From positions 1 through 41,593 of the IMG/VR virus record IMGVR_UViG_3300012005_000019: a DNA stretch of 41,593 nucleotides. The stretch is one strand, 5' to 3'. How positions within the stretch are numbered: position 1 is the stretch's first letter; each line of letters opens with the position of its first letter. The notes beneath the pieces are model-generated. The model did no database searches. It was given only the letters and a program-made list of their open reading frames with translations, and was not told where the DNA came from. Position numbers and translations under genes: made by a program. Shown one piece after another: positions 14,169 through 22,135 of this stretch. This DNA comes from a virus.

Positions 14169-16069
14169 TTGGTGAGACTTCCCCAATTTGGGCCTTGCTT
14201 GCCATCTGACAGCATAGGTACGGTCAATCTAGGCGCTTCCATCACGTCACGCAACAGTTTCATAGCGCGCTGACACGTTTCCGCCGGCGCGGTGATGTCG
14301 ATTTCGTCATAGACGGAAATTAGGAACCTTCCGCTGCCGCTGTCCTTGGCTTCGTCCCAGTCGATTATCGACTGTTTGGTCAGGTCGGCGGCACTGCCCT
14401 GGACCCAGTAATTTATGAGCTTGTAGTCGTAGGTCATGTGCCGGCCGCGCTTGTCGTCGTACCGCGGCGGCTCCACGAAATAGAGGCGCCCGCCCCATGT
14501 GCGGATGGGCAGGCCCTGCGCGACCAGCAGCTTGATTTCCTCGGTGACGATCTTCCGGCCCGGCAGCGCCCGATCGTGGAACGCCTTGAGTTCCTTCGCC
14601 TCCGCGTAGCTACACCGCAGTTTCAGCTGTAGTGCGGGAATGCCGCCGCCGTACAGCGACTGGAAATTCAGGGTCTTAACACGCGTACGGTCGATCTCGC
14701 GCCCGGCCACGCGCATCAACTCCTCGCCGATCATTTCGTGCGGGTCGAGCGCCGGGTTTGCGTTGAAGGCATCAAACAGAGCGCCGTTCTCCAGGTGCGC
14801 GAACACCCGCATTTCCTGGCCGCTAAAGTCGCGATGCAGGAACACTTCGCCTTCGTCGGGCAGGATATATTTGCGGCACAGCGGCAGATTCGGCACGTCG
14901 AGGAACAGCGGATGGACATAGCCGTCGTCGCGCTTGCTCTCGAAATCCTTGCTGATGTTCAGAAAATTGTGCTTGTTCGTGGACGGCCGCCCGGTGCGCG
15001 TGCCGCCGCCGGCGCCGGTGGTCTGGTTCCAGTTCGTGGTGATGTAGCCGCCATACTGCTGCGCCTGATCGCGCCACGGCTCCATGAACATGCCAAGGCA
15101 GGTCTTTAGACGGTTGCGGTAGCCCAAGGCGCTGGCGATCCGCGGGTCCGTGAAATGCTCGGGGCGCAGCGTGTCCTTGCTGACGGATAGCTGGCCTTCC
15201 GGATGCGCCTTCGTGCCGGCGGTCCTGCTCCACTCCGTCACCAGCCCGCGCGCCTCCAGCACGCTCGCCACGTCCTGATCGGCGTCGAAATTGAGCCCAC
15301 TGGCTTTCAGTTCTTTTCGCAGCCAGGTCTCGGACTTCTCCATGGCGGCGCCGAAGGTTGCACAATCGCGCGCTAGCCCCTCCAGGTCTGTCCGCATGCC
15401 CTCACGCTCGTTCTTGAGCAGAATGGGCATCAGTCGCCGCTCGCGTGTGTAGGCCGCGCCCATGCCGTTTTCCTGTACCAGGGGCCAAAGGTGTTCGAAC
15501 AGCGCTTCGGTGCGGTCCACGTCTCCCCGCGCATAGGGATCTACGATGTCGCCGGGCGCGAAGCCGATATAGGCGCCGGTTTTCTTCGGCGTCGGGCGCT
15601 TGAGGCCATACTTGGCGCCGTACTGGGCGTGCAGCATGACCTTGTTCGCCATGATCCAGTCCGCCACGCGGTCCTGTTCGTCGGCGGGCCAGCTCAGCAG
15701 GTCGGCGGCCAGTTCTTTCAGGCCGATGCTGCGGCTGTGGGGATCGCACAGGTAGGCTAGAAACATCGTGTCGTGGATGCGCTCCCATGGCAGCATCGGG
15801 AAGCTCATGGCCTCCGTCGCCACTGCCACGTCGAATTTGCTGTGGTGGCACAAGATGGGCAGGCCGCTATCCCACACCCGCTGTAATTCGCGGTTTCCGT
15901 CAATTTCGTCGGCATTGTTATTACCGCCCATACTGCCCCAGCTCAGATAGTTGCTCTGCTGGCCGGGCCACTTCGTCGCCACGCCTACCGGCTTGGGCGG
16001 GTAGTGCTTCGGCCGCTGGCCAATGGGCCAGGTTTCGAAGTCCACGGTTATGCAGGCGGGGGCTTTCAC
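14159..16069 (-). CDS. polA: Family A DNA polymerase with 3'-5' exonuclease
   Basis: A 636-residue replicative polymerase. The proofreading domain has VDFET (residues 9-13), HHSKFDVAV (about 75) and YARGDVDRT (about 178). The polymerase domain has motif A HRDFSGQEMRVFAH (about 411), motif B RVKTLNFQSLYGGG (about 460-473) and motif C SVYDEID (about 584). In motif C the common His before Asp is Tyr. There is no 5' nuclease domain, as usual for phage enzymes. The GTG start at 16069 overlaps the stop of the preceding small gene (TAGTG), so translation is coupled. It is the replication polymerase of this phage by context with primase/helicase and SNF2 helicase. Confidence 0.92.
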   Translation of the reverse strand: MKAPACITVDFETWPIGQRPKHYPPKPVGVATKWPGQQSNYLSWGSMGGNNNADEIDGNRELQRVWDSGLPILCHHSKFDVAVATEAMSFPMLPWERIHDTMFLAYLCDPHSRSIGLKELAADLLSWPADEQDRVADWIMANKVMLHAQYGAKYGLKRPTPKKTGAYIGFAPGDIVDPYARGDVDRTEALFEHLWPLVQENGMGAAYTRERRLMPILLKNEREGMRTDLEGLARDCATFGAAMEKSETWLRKELKASGLNFDADQDVASVLEARGLVTEWSRTAGTKAHPEGQLSVSKDTLRPEHFTDPRIASALGYRNRLKTCLGMFMEPWRDQAQQYGGYITTNWNQTTGAGGGTRTGRPSTNKHNFLNISKDFESKRDDGYVHPLFLDVPNLPLCRKYILPDEGEVFLHRDFSGQEMRVFAHLENGALFDAFNANPALDPHEMIGEELMRVAGREIDRTRVKTLNFQSLYGGGIPALQLKLRCSYAEAKELKAFHDRALPGRKIVTEEIKLLVAQGLPIRTWGGRLYFVEPPRYDDKRGRHMTYDYKLINYWVQGSAADLTKQSIIDWDEAKDSGSGRFLISVYDEIDITAPAETCQRAMKLLRDVMEAPRLTVPMLSDGKQGPNWGSLTKCD

Positions 16070-16233
16070 TAGGCTTTTGGCCTTTTAAGAAACAGCACCA
16101 CAACGGCCGGCGGCAGATTTGAAGGGTTGATTGCAGCCACCAATTCCCAGCCCTGCGGTGCTAGCTTTAACAGCTCGCTTTCATCGCAGTCCCAGTAAGT
16201 ATCTATGACCTTGTGTTCCCAGTGCTTAGGCAT
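16069..16233 (-). CDS. DUF4177-like small protein
   Basis: A 54-residue protein with the small beta-alpha-beta pattern of DUF4177-type proteins: KHWEHKVIDTYWD, then LLKLAPQGWELVAAI and a final VVVLFLKRP strand. Function unknown. GGGAG lies 8 bases before the ATG at 16233, and the stop overlaps the polymerase GTG. The family resemblance is from the W-E-x-K-V ... G-W-E-L-V ... F-x-K-R-P pattern. Confidence 0.65.
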   Translation of the reverse strand: MPKHWEHKVIDTYWDCDESELLKLAPQGWELVAAINPSNLPPAVVVLFLKRPKA

Positions 16234-16522
16234 CTGCAAATCTCCCTTTGCCTTCCAAAAATTCCGTCACCAGAGCCTCCAGGCCGTCTAGGTTCGGGTG
16301 CTGGTGAATCCACATGCCGGTGCAGGGCACAAAGTGCGTGCGCCACCACGTGTCCCAGTAGGTGCTGCCGGTGTCGAGCGTCAGGTCCACCAGCAGGCAC
16401 TCCGCGTCGAAATTGTGATCGTCGGTCAGGCTCGCGTTCATTTTCTCGTAGGCGAGCGCACACATGCACAGGAAGATGCGACGCTTCGTTTCGCGCTCGG
16501 CGCGGGTGCCCCAAACTGGCAT
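16226..16522 (-). CDS. Hypothetical early protein, Trp- and Cys-rich
   Basis: A 98-residue protein, not recognised. It is acidic in the middle (LTDDHNFDAECLLVDLTLDT) and has a Trp-rich segment (YWDTWWRTHF). No membrane helix or known motif. The ATG at 16522 has GAGGGGCG upstream. It overlaps the DUF4177-like gene by 8 bases, placing it in the polymerase operon. Confidence 0.6.
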   Translation of the reverse strand: MPVWGTRAERETKRRIFLCMCALAYEKMNASLTDDHNFDAECLLVDLTLDTGSTYWDTWWRTHFVPCTGMWIHQHPNLDGLEALVTEFLEGKGRFADA

Positions 16523-16532
16523 TACGCGCCCC

Positions 16533-16718
16533 TCAAATGTCTGTTAGCGGCTTATAATAATAATGGGCCGGCGTCTTACCGACGTGAAAATCACTCCTGC
16601 AATCCCCGGAACAGAAACATTGCTCACACTCGTTGCAGGACGGGCGCGGTTCGCTGCTAGGGAATGGCGCTTGACACCAAGGGCATATTGCCGCGTTTTC
16701 GATACAATCTAATTCCAT
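16533..16718 (-). CDS. Small zinc-binding protein
   Basis: A 61-residue protein with seven Cys, mostly paired as in zinc-ribbon or treble-clef folds: CPWC, CNECEQCFC and DCRSDFHVGK. It starts at ATG 16718 with AAGGAG 7 bases upstream; a longer reading from 16865 would overlap another small gene and was rejected. Likely binds one or two zinc ions; partner unknown. Confidence 0.6.
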   Translation of the reverse strand: MELDCIENAAICPWCQAPFPSSEPRPSCNECEQCFCSGDCRSDFHVGKTPAHYYYKPLTDI

Positions 16719-16729
16719 GACCCGGCTCC

Positions 16730-16867
16730 TTAAGGAAGTTGAGAATTGGAAAGGTCGCGCTGCACGGCCTTCCAGATAGCTTCGCGCCGTGCCGGGGCTT
16801 CCATATTGGAGCTCCATGCCGCGTGATAGGCGGCGGCGCATCCGTAGATCAATTTCAGAATCCACAC
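16730..16867 (-). CDS. Hypothetical 45-residue protein
   Basis: A short frame from GTG 16867 with GGAGAG 6 bases upstream. It encodes a helical, Ala/Trp-rich peptide (MWILKLIYGCAAAYHAAWSS, then a basic EAPARREAIWKAVQRDL segment). The next gene starts 12 bases after its stop. The strong ribosome site and tight packing support it over the competing frame starting at 16865, which has no better signal. Confidence 0.5.
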   Translation of the reverse strand: MWILKLIYGCAAAYHAAWSSNMEAPARREAIWKAVQRDLSNSQLP

Positions 16868-16879
16868 GTAACGCTCTCC

Positions 16880-17049
16880 TTATGCCGCTTTGTCGCGCTG
16901 CTTAAAGTAAGTCTCAACAATGTATTCCAGCTGGCCATTGCGGGAGCGGTGCTGCTCCGCTCCGCGCGCTCGGCCTCCAGTTTGGCGTAAAGGTCGGGCT
17001 GGAGCCGCAGCGGGATCGTCTTGCACAGCTCAGTCTTGGTTCTTGGCAC
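16880..17049 (-). pseudogene. Ribbon-helix-helix-like gene with apparent frameshift
   Basis: From GTG 17049 the first frame reads CKTIPLRLQPDLYAKLEAER, a typical Arc/MetJ-type strand-helix start. Past about 16970 the expected second helix is in a different frame: RSRNGQLEYIVETYFKQR, ending at a TAA at 16882-16880 directly before the AAGGAG of the next gene. The unshifted frame would run to 16855 and overlap the next gene. Either a true frameshift, a sequence error or recoding explains this. The intact product would be a small DNA-binding regulator of about 55 residues. Confidence 0.5.
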
Positions 17050-17203
17050 GGCGTGCGTCCTTTCGGGCTTGCACTTTCTGGTGCTTCAACAGCTCGCGCG
17101 CCACGGCGCGGCCAGCCATGCGTTTGAGCTGGCGGGTGGGCAGCGGTGATGCCGCAACCTCGGCGGTGAGCCGGCCGAAGTTATCCCTCCAGCTATTGCG
17201 CAA
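17030..17203 (-). CDS. Small basic protein, unknown
   Basis: A 57-residue, strongly basic protein (NFGRLTAEVAASPLPTRQL, then KRMAGRAVARELLKHQKVQ and a Lys/Arg tail). TTG 17203 is preferred because GGAGAAG lies just upstream and it overlaps the previous gene by 11 bases. Most likely nucleic-acid-binding by charge. It overlaps the start of the RHH-like gene. Confidence 0.45.
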   Translation of the reverse strand: MRNSWRDNFGRLTAEVAASPLPTRQLKRMAGRAVARELLKHQKVQARKDARRAKNQD

Positions 17204-17480
17204 CGGGCTTCTCCGATTCCACTTCCTCGGCCAGCGCGTCGGCGCGCGCCTTGTCCTCTTTGCGGCGCTCCACCAGGCCCAGCAGATAGCTGTAGCCCTC
17301 GGCGGTATAGCGCACGGTGCCAGCCGTGACCTTGGCTTTAGCCCAGGCACTGTCGCAATGGTATTCGAGGAACACCTTCACATGCTCGCCCTGGAGCTTG
17401 GCGGCGGCCACAGCGGCTTCCTCGGCGAGGCGTTCCTTGCGTGCGTCCTTGCTGGCTCGCGTGTGTTTGGTCTTGCTCAT
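17193..17480 (-). CDS. Hypothetical early protein, charged
   Basis: A 95-residue charged protein with an Ala/Lys/Glu helical N-terminus and a small globular middle (VKVFLEYHCDSAWAKAKVTA, then GTVRYTAEGYSYLLGL). No family recognised. ATG 17480 has GGAG 7 bases upstream and overlaps the preceding stop (ATGA). Confidence 0.6.
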   Translation of the reverse strand: MSKTKHTRASKDARKERLAEEAAVAAAKLQGEHVKVFLEYHCDSAWAKAKVTAGTVRYTAEGYSYLLGLVERRKEDKARADALAEEVESEKPVAQ

Positions 17481-17692
17481 TTCACACTCCACAGGCGGAT
17501 GTCGCTTTTCACAGCGTAGTAAAACCGCTCTTTGTCGCCTTCGCTGGCCTGGATCAGGATGGGATCAACCCACACGCGCACTATCTTGCCGCGCGAGCCC
17601 CAATACTTGCGAATGGTGCCGGCAAGGGCTTCCGCGCCCGCCTTGGTGAAGTAGTCGCAATTGCGGTTCAGTGAGGGGGCGGGCTTCAACAT
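17477..17692 (-). CDS. Hypothetical early protein
   Basis: A 71-residue protein, not recognised. It has a short alpha/beta pattern (DYFTKAGAEALAGTIRKYW, GKIVRVWVDPI, FYYAVKSDIRLW). CAGGAG lies before the ATG at 17692. It is the first gene of a block preceded by a 155-base gap with a 14-bp inverted repeat (17718-17786), so it may have its own leader. Confidence 0.6.
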   Translation of the reverse strand: MLKPAPSLNRNCDYFTKAGAEALAGTIRKYWGSRGKIVRVWVDPILIQASEGDKERFYYAVKSDIRLWSVK

Positions 17693-17717
17693 GACAAACT
17701 CCTGGTGATAAATTCGA

Positions 17718-17786
17718 GACGGAAGCGCCAGCCTGTCCCATGCAAAAGGTGCGGTATCAGGCCCACGGCCTACTGGCGCTTCCGTC
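17718..17786 (-). repeat. 14-bp perfect inverted repeat upstream of 17692 gene
   Basis: GACGGAAGCGCCAG at 17718-17731 is exactly complementary to CTGGCGCTTCCGTC at 17773-17786, with 41 bases between. The loop itself contains GGCCGTGGGCC. No T-run follows on either strand, so it does not look like a simple terminator. It may be a structured leader of the 17692 operon or a small RNA. Confidence 0.6.
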
Positions 17787-17847
17787 CGCTACCGTCCGCC
17801 ACTTCCGGTTGTGTGGGAACCCGGGCATGGCTTGGATAGCGTTACTG

Positions 17848-18669
17848 TTAGCCCGGTCGGGCTGTTCTGATGCCGCGCAAGCTGCCACGCGGGTTATCTG
17901 TGTGGCCGGGCGGCTTCTCCTCCGGCGGGCGATAGCCCTGAATCTTCGCCTGCATCGCTTCGTCGGCGCGCAGCATCGTGATCGCCGCCAGTTCGTCGGG
18001 CAGCTGCTCGATCACTTCGAAATGCACCTTGTACTGGCTCTTGTGGTCCGGCTCGATAAACAGCCGGGCCACCACGCCCTCGGGCGGCAAGCGCAGCGCG
18101 GCCGATACCTGCGACTGGAACTTGTAGTAATTGTCCACCGACATGACGGGCAGCTTTATATGGACTATTTCCGCGGTCTGGAAGTGCTTCGGATCGTCAA
18201 ACAGCTCCAGGTCGAAGTCGCGCGAGCCGCGCTTAGCCGCATAGAAGCCCGCCGGGATCAGCGCGAGCCGCACGCGGTTCTGGCACGCCTTGCCGCGCCC
18301 GGTGTCGGCGCTGCCCCACTGCGAATGCGGGCACACCTTGCACTCCTCGGCCTGCGGCTGGAAATAATTCAGGTCCACCTGCATGCTTTCGTGCGGGGCC
18401 ATGTCCACCGCGTCCAGGCCCTGACCGAAGGCGTAGCAGATAGGTGCCTTCGTTTCGTCGGGGTTGAACTTCTCGGCGTAGAATGTGTTCTCCATCACCG
18501 CGCCAAGGATCACCACAGCGGCCTGGTTGCCGGGCATGGCTTCGTCGCCGAATGCCAGCGTGCCGCCGCGCGTGGAGAGGAACGTGCCGCCCGTGACGGG
18601 CACAGCAGCCGCGGCCTTGGCGGCGCGCTCTGCCAGCATCTTTTTAACGTCTACGATTTCCTGGCCCAT
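17848..18669 (-). CDS. Phage replication-associated protein with zinc motif (possible SSB analogue)
   Basis: A 273-residue protein. Its most distinctive part is residues about 108-135: CKVCPHSQWGSADTGRGKAC then QNRVRLALI, a Cys-rich segment found in a conserved phage protein group encoded next to replication genes. The N-terminal third has beta-strand-rich segments (GGTFLSTRGGTLAFG). The C-terminal part (VDNYYKFQSQVSAAL, EVIEQLPDELAAI) is helical and ends in a Pro/Gly-rich tail. I infer a single-strand DNA-binding or replisome-accessory role; this is not proven. It lies between polymerase and primase genes. Confidence 0.6.
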   Translation of the reverse strand: MGQEIVDVKKMLAERAAKAAAAVPVTGGTFLSTRGGTLAFGDEAMPGNQAAVVILGAVMENTFYAEKFNPDETKAPICYAFGQGLDAVDMAPHESMQVDLNYFQPQAEECKVCPHSQWGSADTGRGKACQNRVRLALIPAGFYAAKRGSRDFDLELFDDPKHFQTAEIVHIKLPVMSVDNYYKFQSQVSAALRLPPEGVVARLFIEPDHKSQYKVHFEVIEQLPDELAAITMLRADEAMQAKIQGYRPPEEKPPGHTDNPRGSLRGIRTARPG

Positions 18670-18673
18670 TGGG

Positions 18674-18916
18674 TTACGCCTTCTGGTTAGTGTTGGAGGA
18701 GCGAAAGAACGCCCCGACGAAACCCAGCGCCGCGCCGATCTTCCAAAGTGGAAGCGTCAGCCCGAACAGGGCGAGAATTTCGAGGGTTGTGGTGGGCATA
18801 AGCCACTGGACGATGTAGCCCGTAAGCGCGCCGCCCAGCGCCGCGAGCGGCGCCATAACGCAGATAAGAAGCGCCATCAGGAAGGCAATACCTATTGCAG
18901 CAAGGAATTTGTCCAC
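18674..18916 (-). CDS. Small two-helix membrane protein
   Basis: An 80-residue protein with two hydrophobic segments (residues 4-38 and about 47-70, ending LGFVGAFFRSS). Similar small proteins with a GALxGxxV middle and LGFVGxFFR end are frequent in phages, with unknown function. GTG 18916 has AGGAGG 6 bases upstream, a strong site. It sits inside the replication operon rather than a lysis block, so it may be a membrane anchor or exclusion protein. Confidence 0.6.
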   Translation of the reverse strand: MDKFLAAIGIAFLMALLICVMAPLAALGGALTGYIVQWLMPTTTLEILALFGLTLPLWKIGAALGFVGAFFRSSNTNQKA

Positions 18917-18925
18917 GGGTGCCTC

Positions 18926-19423
18926 CTAGATTTTGGTTATCGAAACTTCGGGAATGTGCATCAGCTCTGTGCCGGGCGGGGTCTCGCCCGCCTCCATCAT
19001 GTCGCTGCACGCCTTCTCGCCCAGCCGTTTTTGCAGCAGGTCGAAGCGGTTGTTCTTGGCGATGAAGGCCCACAGCTTCGTCCAGTCGGTGACGCGGGGA
19101 ACGTCCTTCATCACGATTTGGGCGCGGTACTTGAGACCAGCGGCGCCGCTGTCATCAGACTTGCTCAGGTTGTTGATGATATGCTCGCGAATTTCGGCCT
19201 CGCGCGCCTTAACGGCGTCCACTTCCTTGTCCATCTGGAGACGGAGGCCGCGCACTTCGCTGTAAAGGTCGGCGCAGCGGCCAACGGACTTCGGCAGCGG
19301 GCCGCCGACTTCAAGTGGGTTCGCGCTGCTGGCGACTTCGGCCAGGGTGGCGGCGGGAGGAAGCGCCGCAGCTTCGGCATAGGTGAGGACTTGCGGCGGG
19401 GCGGGCTTATTGCGAGTGACCAT
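18926..19423 (-). CDS. Conserved phage early protein, unknown
   Basis: A 165-residue protein. Residues about 55-95 form a helical coiled-coil-like stretch (YSEVRGLRLQMDKEVDAVKA), and the C-terminal half is a compact alpha/beta segment (YRAQIVMKDVPRVTDWTKLW ... FDLLQKRLGEKACSDMMEAG). The C-terminal pattern is of the kind shared by phages near a replication block, but I cannot name a function. ATG 19423 has GGAG 7 bases upstream; a longer start at 19468 would overlap the next gene more. Confidence 0.65.
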   Translation of the reverse strand: MVTRNKPAPPQVLTYAEAAALPPAATLAEVASSANPLEVGGPLPKSVGRCADLYSEVRGLRLQMDKEVDAVKAREAEIREHIINNLSKSDDSGAAGLKYRAQIVMKDVPRVTDWTKLWAFIAKNNRFDLLQKRLGEKACSDMMEAGETPPGTELMHIPEVSITKI

Positions 19424-19727
19424 ACTTATCTCCAGTTCCTTTGCATGCCACGCAGGGCACGGTTCCAAGCTTTAAACGCACACTACCGGCACCTAGACAC
19501 AGCACGCAAGCACTATTTCGCGTTTCGTCCTCACAAAGCGCTATTTTCTTTGCCTGTAGCAACAAATCCATGTCGCCCTGCGTCCCGCCAGTGTCAGGAT
19601 GGGACGCCCTGGCCGCCCTTTTGAAGTGGCGGGATACCGTCTCGTACAGGCTTTCGCCGCGCTCAATCCCGATGAACAGGGCCTGGTCGGTGATGTCGAG
19701 GAGCGCAAACGCCTCGGTTTTGGTCAT
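19407..19727 (-). CDS. J-domain protein with DnaJ-type zinc hairpin
   Basis: A 106-residue protein. The J-domain signature HPD is at residues 43-45 in FKRAARASHPDTGG, followed by a helix (MDLLLQAKKIAL). Downstream are two CxxCxGxG repeats, CVLCLGAG (74-81) and CVACKGTG (92-99), half of the four found in DnaJ. J proteins activate Hsp70/DnaK. A phage copy could recruit host DnaK to replisome assembly or to a host target. ATG 19727 has GAAGAAA upstream. The J domain lacks part of helix I, so activity is uncertain. Confidence 0.75.
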   Translation of the reverse strand: MTKTEAFALLDITDQALFIGIERGESLYETVSRHFKRAARASHPDTGGTQGDMDLLLQAKKIALCEDETRNSACVLCLGAGSVRLKLGTVPCVACKGTGDKYGHSQ

Positions 19728-19732
19728 TTTCT

Positions 19733-19876
19733 TCACTTGCTGGTCTCTCTCACTGCCACGTGCCACGTGCGGCCATGGTGGTCTGTCACGGTCATGCTGC
19801 TGCAATCGCGCTGCCACGCGGCGTCCCAGCCGATCGTGCGCGCCGCATAGCTCAGGAACGCGAGGACGATGTTCAC
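19733..19876 (-). CDS. Hypothetical 47-residue protein coupled to primase
   Basis: A short protein starting at GTG 19876, which overlaps the primase stop (GTGA). It has a hydrophobic start (MNIVLAFLSYAARTIGW) and a polar end (MTVTDHHGRTWHVAVRET). The longer reading from 19954 lies inside the primase gene and is not needed. No family recognised. Confidence 0.45.
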   Translation of the reverse strand: MNIVLAFLSYAARTIGWDAAWQRDCSSMTVTDHHGRTWHVAVRETSK

Positions 19877-22074
19877 CGCGGCGCCCGCTTTCCGAACTCG
19901 GGCCACTGCTTCATCAGCCGTTCGAAGTCGTTCTGTGATAGCGGCTCTTTCCACTCATCAAAATCTGTGATGACCAGGTACATGCGGCGAACTCCCTGCC
20001 ACATGAAGCCCTCGGGATTATCCTTCGGCCGCAAATAGGGAATGCCATTGTCGCGCAGTTCGCGGCTGATGCGCCCAATAGGCGCGCCCTTGTCGAGCTT
20101 GCTGCCCAGCAGGGTCTCCATCACGTGCGGGAACATAAGCGCCAGCTCGCGCGGCTCATACCACGGGCGAATCTGCCAATGCTTCATCGCCTCCAGGCTC
20201 CCTGTCGCCGCGTTTATCTGCTGGGCGTTGTTTCCGCGGAGGACCGTTTGACACCATGTTTCATTGGCTCGCAGCCACTTCTCCACGGAGTTTTCATCGC
20301 TCGTAATCATGTCGCGGGCGAGCTGCTGCACCGACGTAAGGCCCTCTATATAGGCCATGTACTTCTCGCGCGATGCAGGGGCCTTTGGCGGCGGACGCCA
20401 GCCTTTCAGGTCATACTCGATCAGGTAGCCCAGCAGCGCCTTCGGGCCGCCGGCATCGCTCCACTCCATGCTCTCTTTGCCCAAGTAGCGATATAGCGCC
20501 TGCATTTCGTCGCCAAAGTCGGGCTTGGGGCAGTCGATCACGACCATGCGGCGATCGTCATAGGAGAAGCTGCCAACCGCGCGCTTGTTGGCCGTCAGCA
20601 TGTAGACCGTGTAGCTCTGCACTTCCTTTGCGACCATATATTTCTCGTTCATGTCGCGGTCGGTGTCGGTGATTAAGCTCTTGAGTTGGTCGCCATAGGT
20701 TTGTAGATGCTCCGGGGACGCTTCGTTGACCAGCGCGAACAGCGTTTTCTCCATCCAGCCCTGGAACTCCGCGCCGAAGGATTTGCTTTGCAGGCTCTTG
20801 CTGTAGGGCGCGAACACCTGACACATGGTCTCGCCCCACAGGGTCTTGCCGCTGCCCTGGTCGCCTATCAACACCAGGCACAGGCCCAGCTTCGACATGG
20901 GGTTCTGCGCCTTGTACGCCATCATTTTAAGCGGCAAATCGCGGTCGGCCTCCTCCATGTTCTGGAACATGAACCGACTCAGCTTGAGGAAACTCGCCAC
21001 GCGCAGATCGTCCGCCGTCACGCCGCGCTCAAAAGCGAAGTCAACCCAGCTGTTAAGGCACGGCAAGCCCTTATTGTCGGGCACCACGTCGGCCATGCCG
21101 GGCCGGAACAGCATGCGGGCGTATCTCGCCGCGTGCGGGTGCGTCAGCCAGGTTTGCGCTACCGATATTTCCTTGGATTTGGCGCGCTGCGATCCGCCGA
21201 CCGTTTGATGCTTGAGCGTGCTGAATCGGCTTCCAACGACAAAATTGTCCTTACGCATGAACTCGCGGTGCTTGCGGTCCCAAATCATGCCGTCACTGTC
21301 GATCCACGCCACTTGGGCGTTAAGGCTGATGACCTTGGCGTCCAGGCCACCCAAGGGCACAGAAGCCTCCAGGAGCGCGCGCAGCCCGTCCGGGCCATAT
21401 GCCAGCAGGAAGTCGTCCAGGCCCATCTTGGAGCCGTCAGCGCCGGGAGGCAGGCGCACGATGTAGACCCGCGCGCCGCGCTCGCGCATCAGCATGTCAC
21501 TCAGCCGCGCCTCGGCGGTAAGGATGCCGGAGTTCGTCGCCGCATCGCTGTCAAACACAATGAAAGTGTCCCGGTTTGGCCACCGCGCCTCGGCCAGCTC
21601 GGGCATCAGGGTCTCGCCCCCATGGCCGGTCGAGTAGTTCCACACGCCGCCCAGCGCGATAACAGGGAACCCAGCCGCCGCGCCCGCCAGCGCCTTCTTC
21701 TCACCTTCTGTCACCAGGATGGGCTCCTGCACGTCGGCCAGGATGCGCGGCCAGTCCGGGCCGGGCGGGAAATAGGCATGGCTACCGGACGCCTTGGGCT
21801 GGCCGTAGCGCTGCTCTTTCGACGCGGTGAACGTACCGCCCTTGCGCTTCGGATTCAGGTATCGCACGCGGCAGAATGGCTTCGTTTCCCCGTCCAGGAA
21901 GTAGGTCGCGATCTCGCCGCTCGCCTGCCAGTACGGGATTACCAGCGCCGGCTCGGCGTCGAAATCAGGGTAAATCTCGCTCGCGTCCGCCGTGTAAAAT
22001 ATCCCTGCCGCGTCAGCATCCGCCTGTGAAATCCCGCTGCGGGCAAGGTCAGCTAATGCAGCGGGAGGGAGCAT
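19873..22074 (-). CDS. Primase/helicase: TOPRIM-like (DUF3854) plus DUF5906-type ATPase
   Basis: A 733-residue replication protein. The N-terminal half has a TOPRIM-like DUF3854 domain: EPILVTEGEKKALAGAAAGF (about 117-136), then FIVFDSDAAT (about 172) and GLDDFLLAYG. The C-terminal half is a superfamily-3-like helicase/ATPase of the DUF5906 type: P-loop GDQGSGKT (about 402-409), FALVNEASP, SLITDTDRDMNEKYM, and the sensor-like MLTANKRAVG and DDRRMVVIDC. It presumably primes and unwinds DNA for the family A polymerase. The ATG at 22074 has only a weak GAGAG upstream. A TGACACGTCA-containing region lies upstream. Confidence 0.88.
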   Translation of the reverse strand: MLPPAALADLARSGISQADADAAGIFYTADASEIYPDFDAEPALVIPYWQASGEIATYFLDGETKPFCRVRYLNPKRKGGTFTASKEQRYGQPKASGSHAYFPPGPDWPRILADVQEPILVTEGEKKALAGAAAGFPVIALGGVWNYSTGHGGETLMPELAEARWPNRDTFIVFDSDAATNSGILTAEARLSDMLMRERGARVYIVRLPPGADGSKMGLDDFLLAYGPDGLRALLEASVPLGGLDAKVISLNAQVAWIDSDGMIWDRKHREFMRKDNFVVGSRFSTLKHQTVGGSQRAKSKEISVAQTWLTHPHAARYARMLFRPGMADVVPDNKGLPCLNSWVDFAFERGVTADDLRVASFLKLSRFMFQNMEEADRDLPLKMMAYKAQNPMSKLGLCLVLIGDQGSGKTLWGETMCQVFAPYSKSLQSKSFGAEFQGWMEKTLFALVNEASPEHLQTYGDQLKSLITDTDRDMNEKYMVAKEVQSYTVYMLTANKRAVGSFSYDDRRMVVIDCPKPDFGDEMQALYRYLGKESMEWSDAGGPKALLGYLIEYDLKGWRPPPKAPASREKYMAYIEGLTSVQQLARDMITSDENSVEKWLRANETWCQTVLRGNNAQQINAATGSLEAMKHWQIRPWYEPRELALMFPHVMETLLGSKLDKGAPIGRISRELRDNGIPYLRPKDNPEGFMWQGVRRMYLVITDFDEWKEPLSQNDFERLMKQWPEFGKRAPR

Positions 22075-22106
22075 TTAACTCTCAGTTTGCGGGGAATGTG
22101 GCCCCT

Positions 22107-22135
22107 ACCTATCGCCCTGACACGTCACCTGTCAA
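22107..22135 (-). promoter_or_regulatory. Possible promoter/operator for primase operon
   Basis: On the minus strand TTGACA (22135-22130) is followed after 17 bases by ATAGGT. The spacer contains TGACGTGTCA, the complement of a decamer found four times in the window. The -10 match is poor by E. coli standards, but a similar TTGACA-N17-GTAGGT occurs at 27206-27234 on the plus strand, so these may be phage-specific promoters. Confidence 0.35.

Noticed and set aside
20707-22029. A 440-residue open frame opposite the primase/helicase gene
   Set aside because: Antisense shadow; His/Arg/Gln-rich composition typical of reverse reading, no motif.
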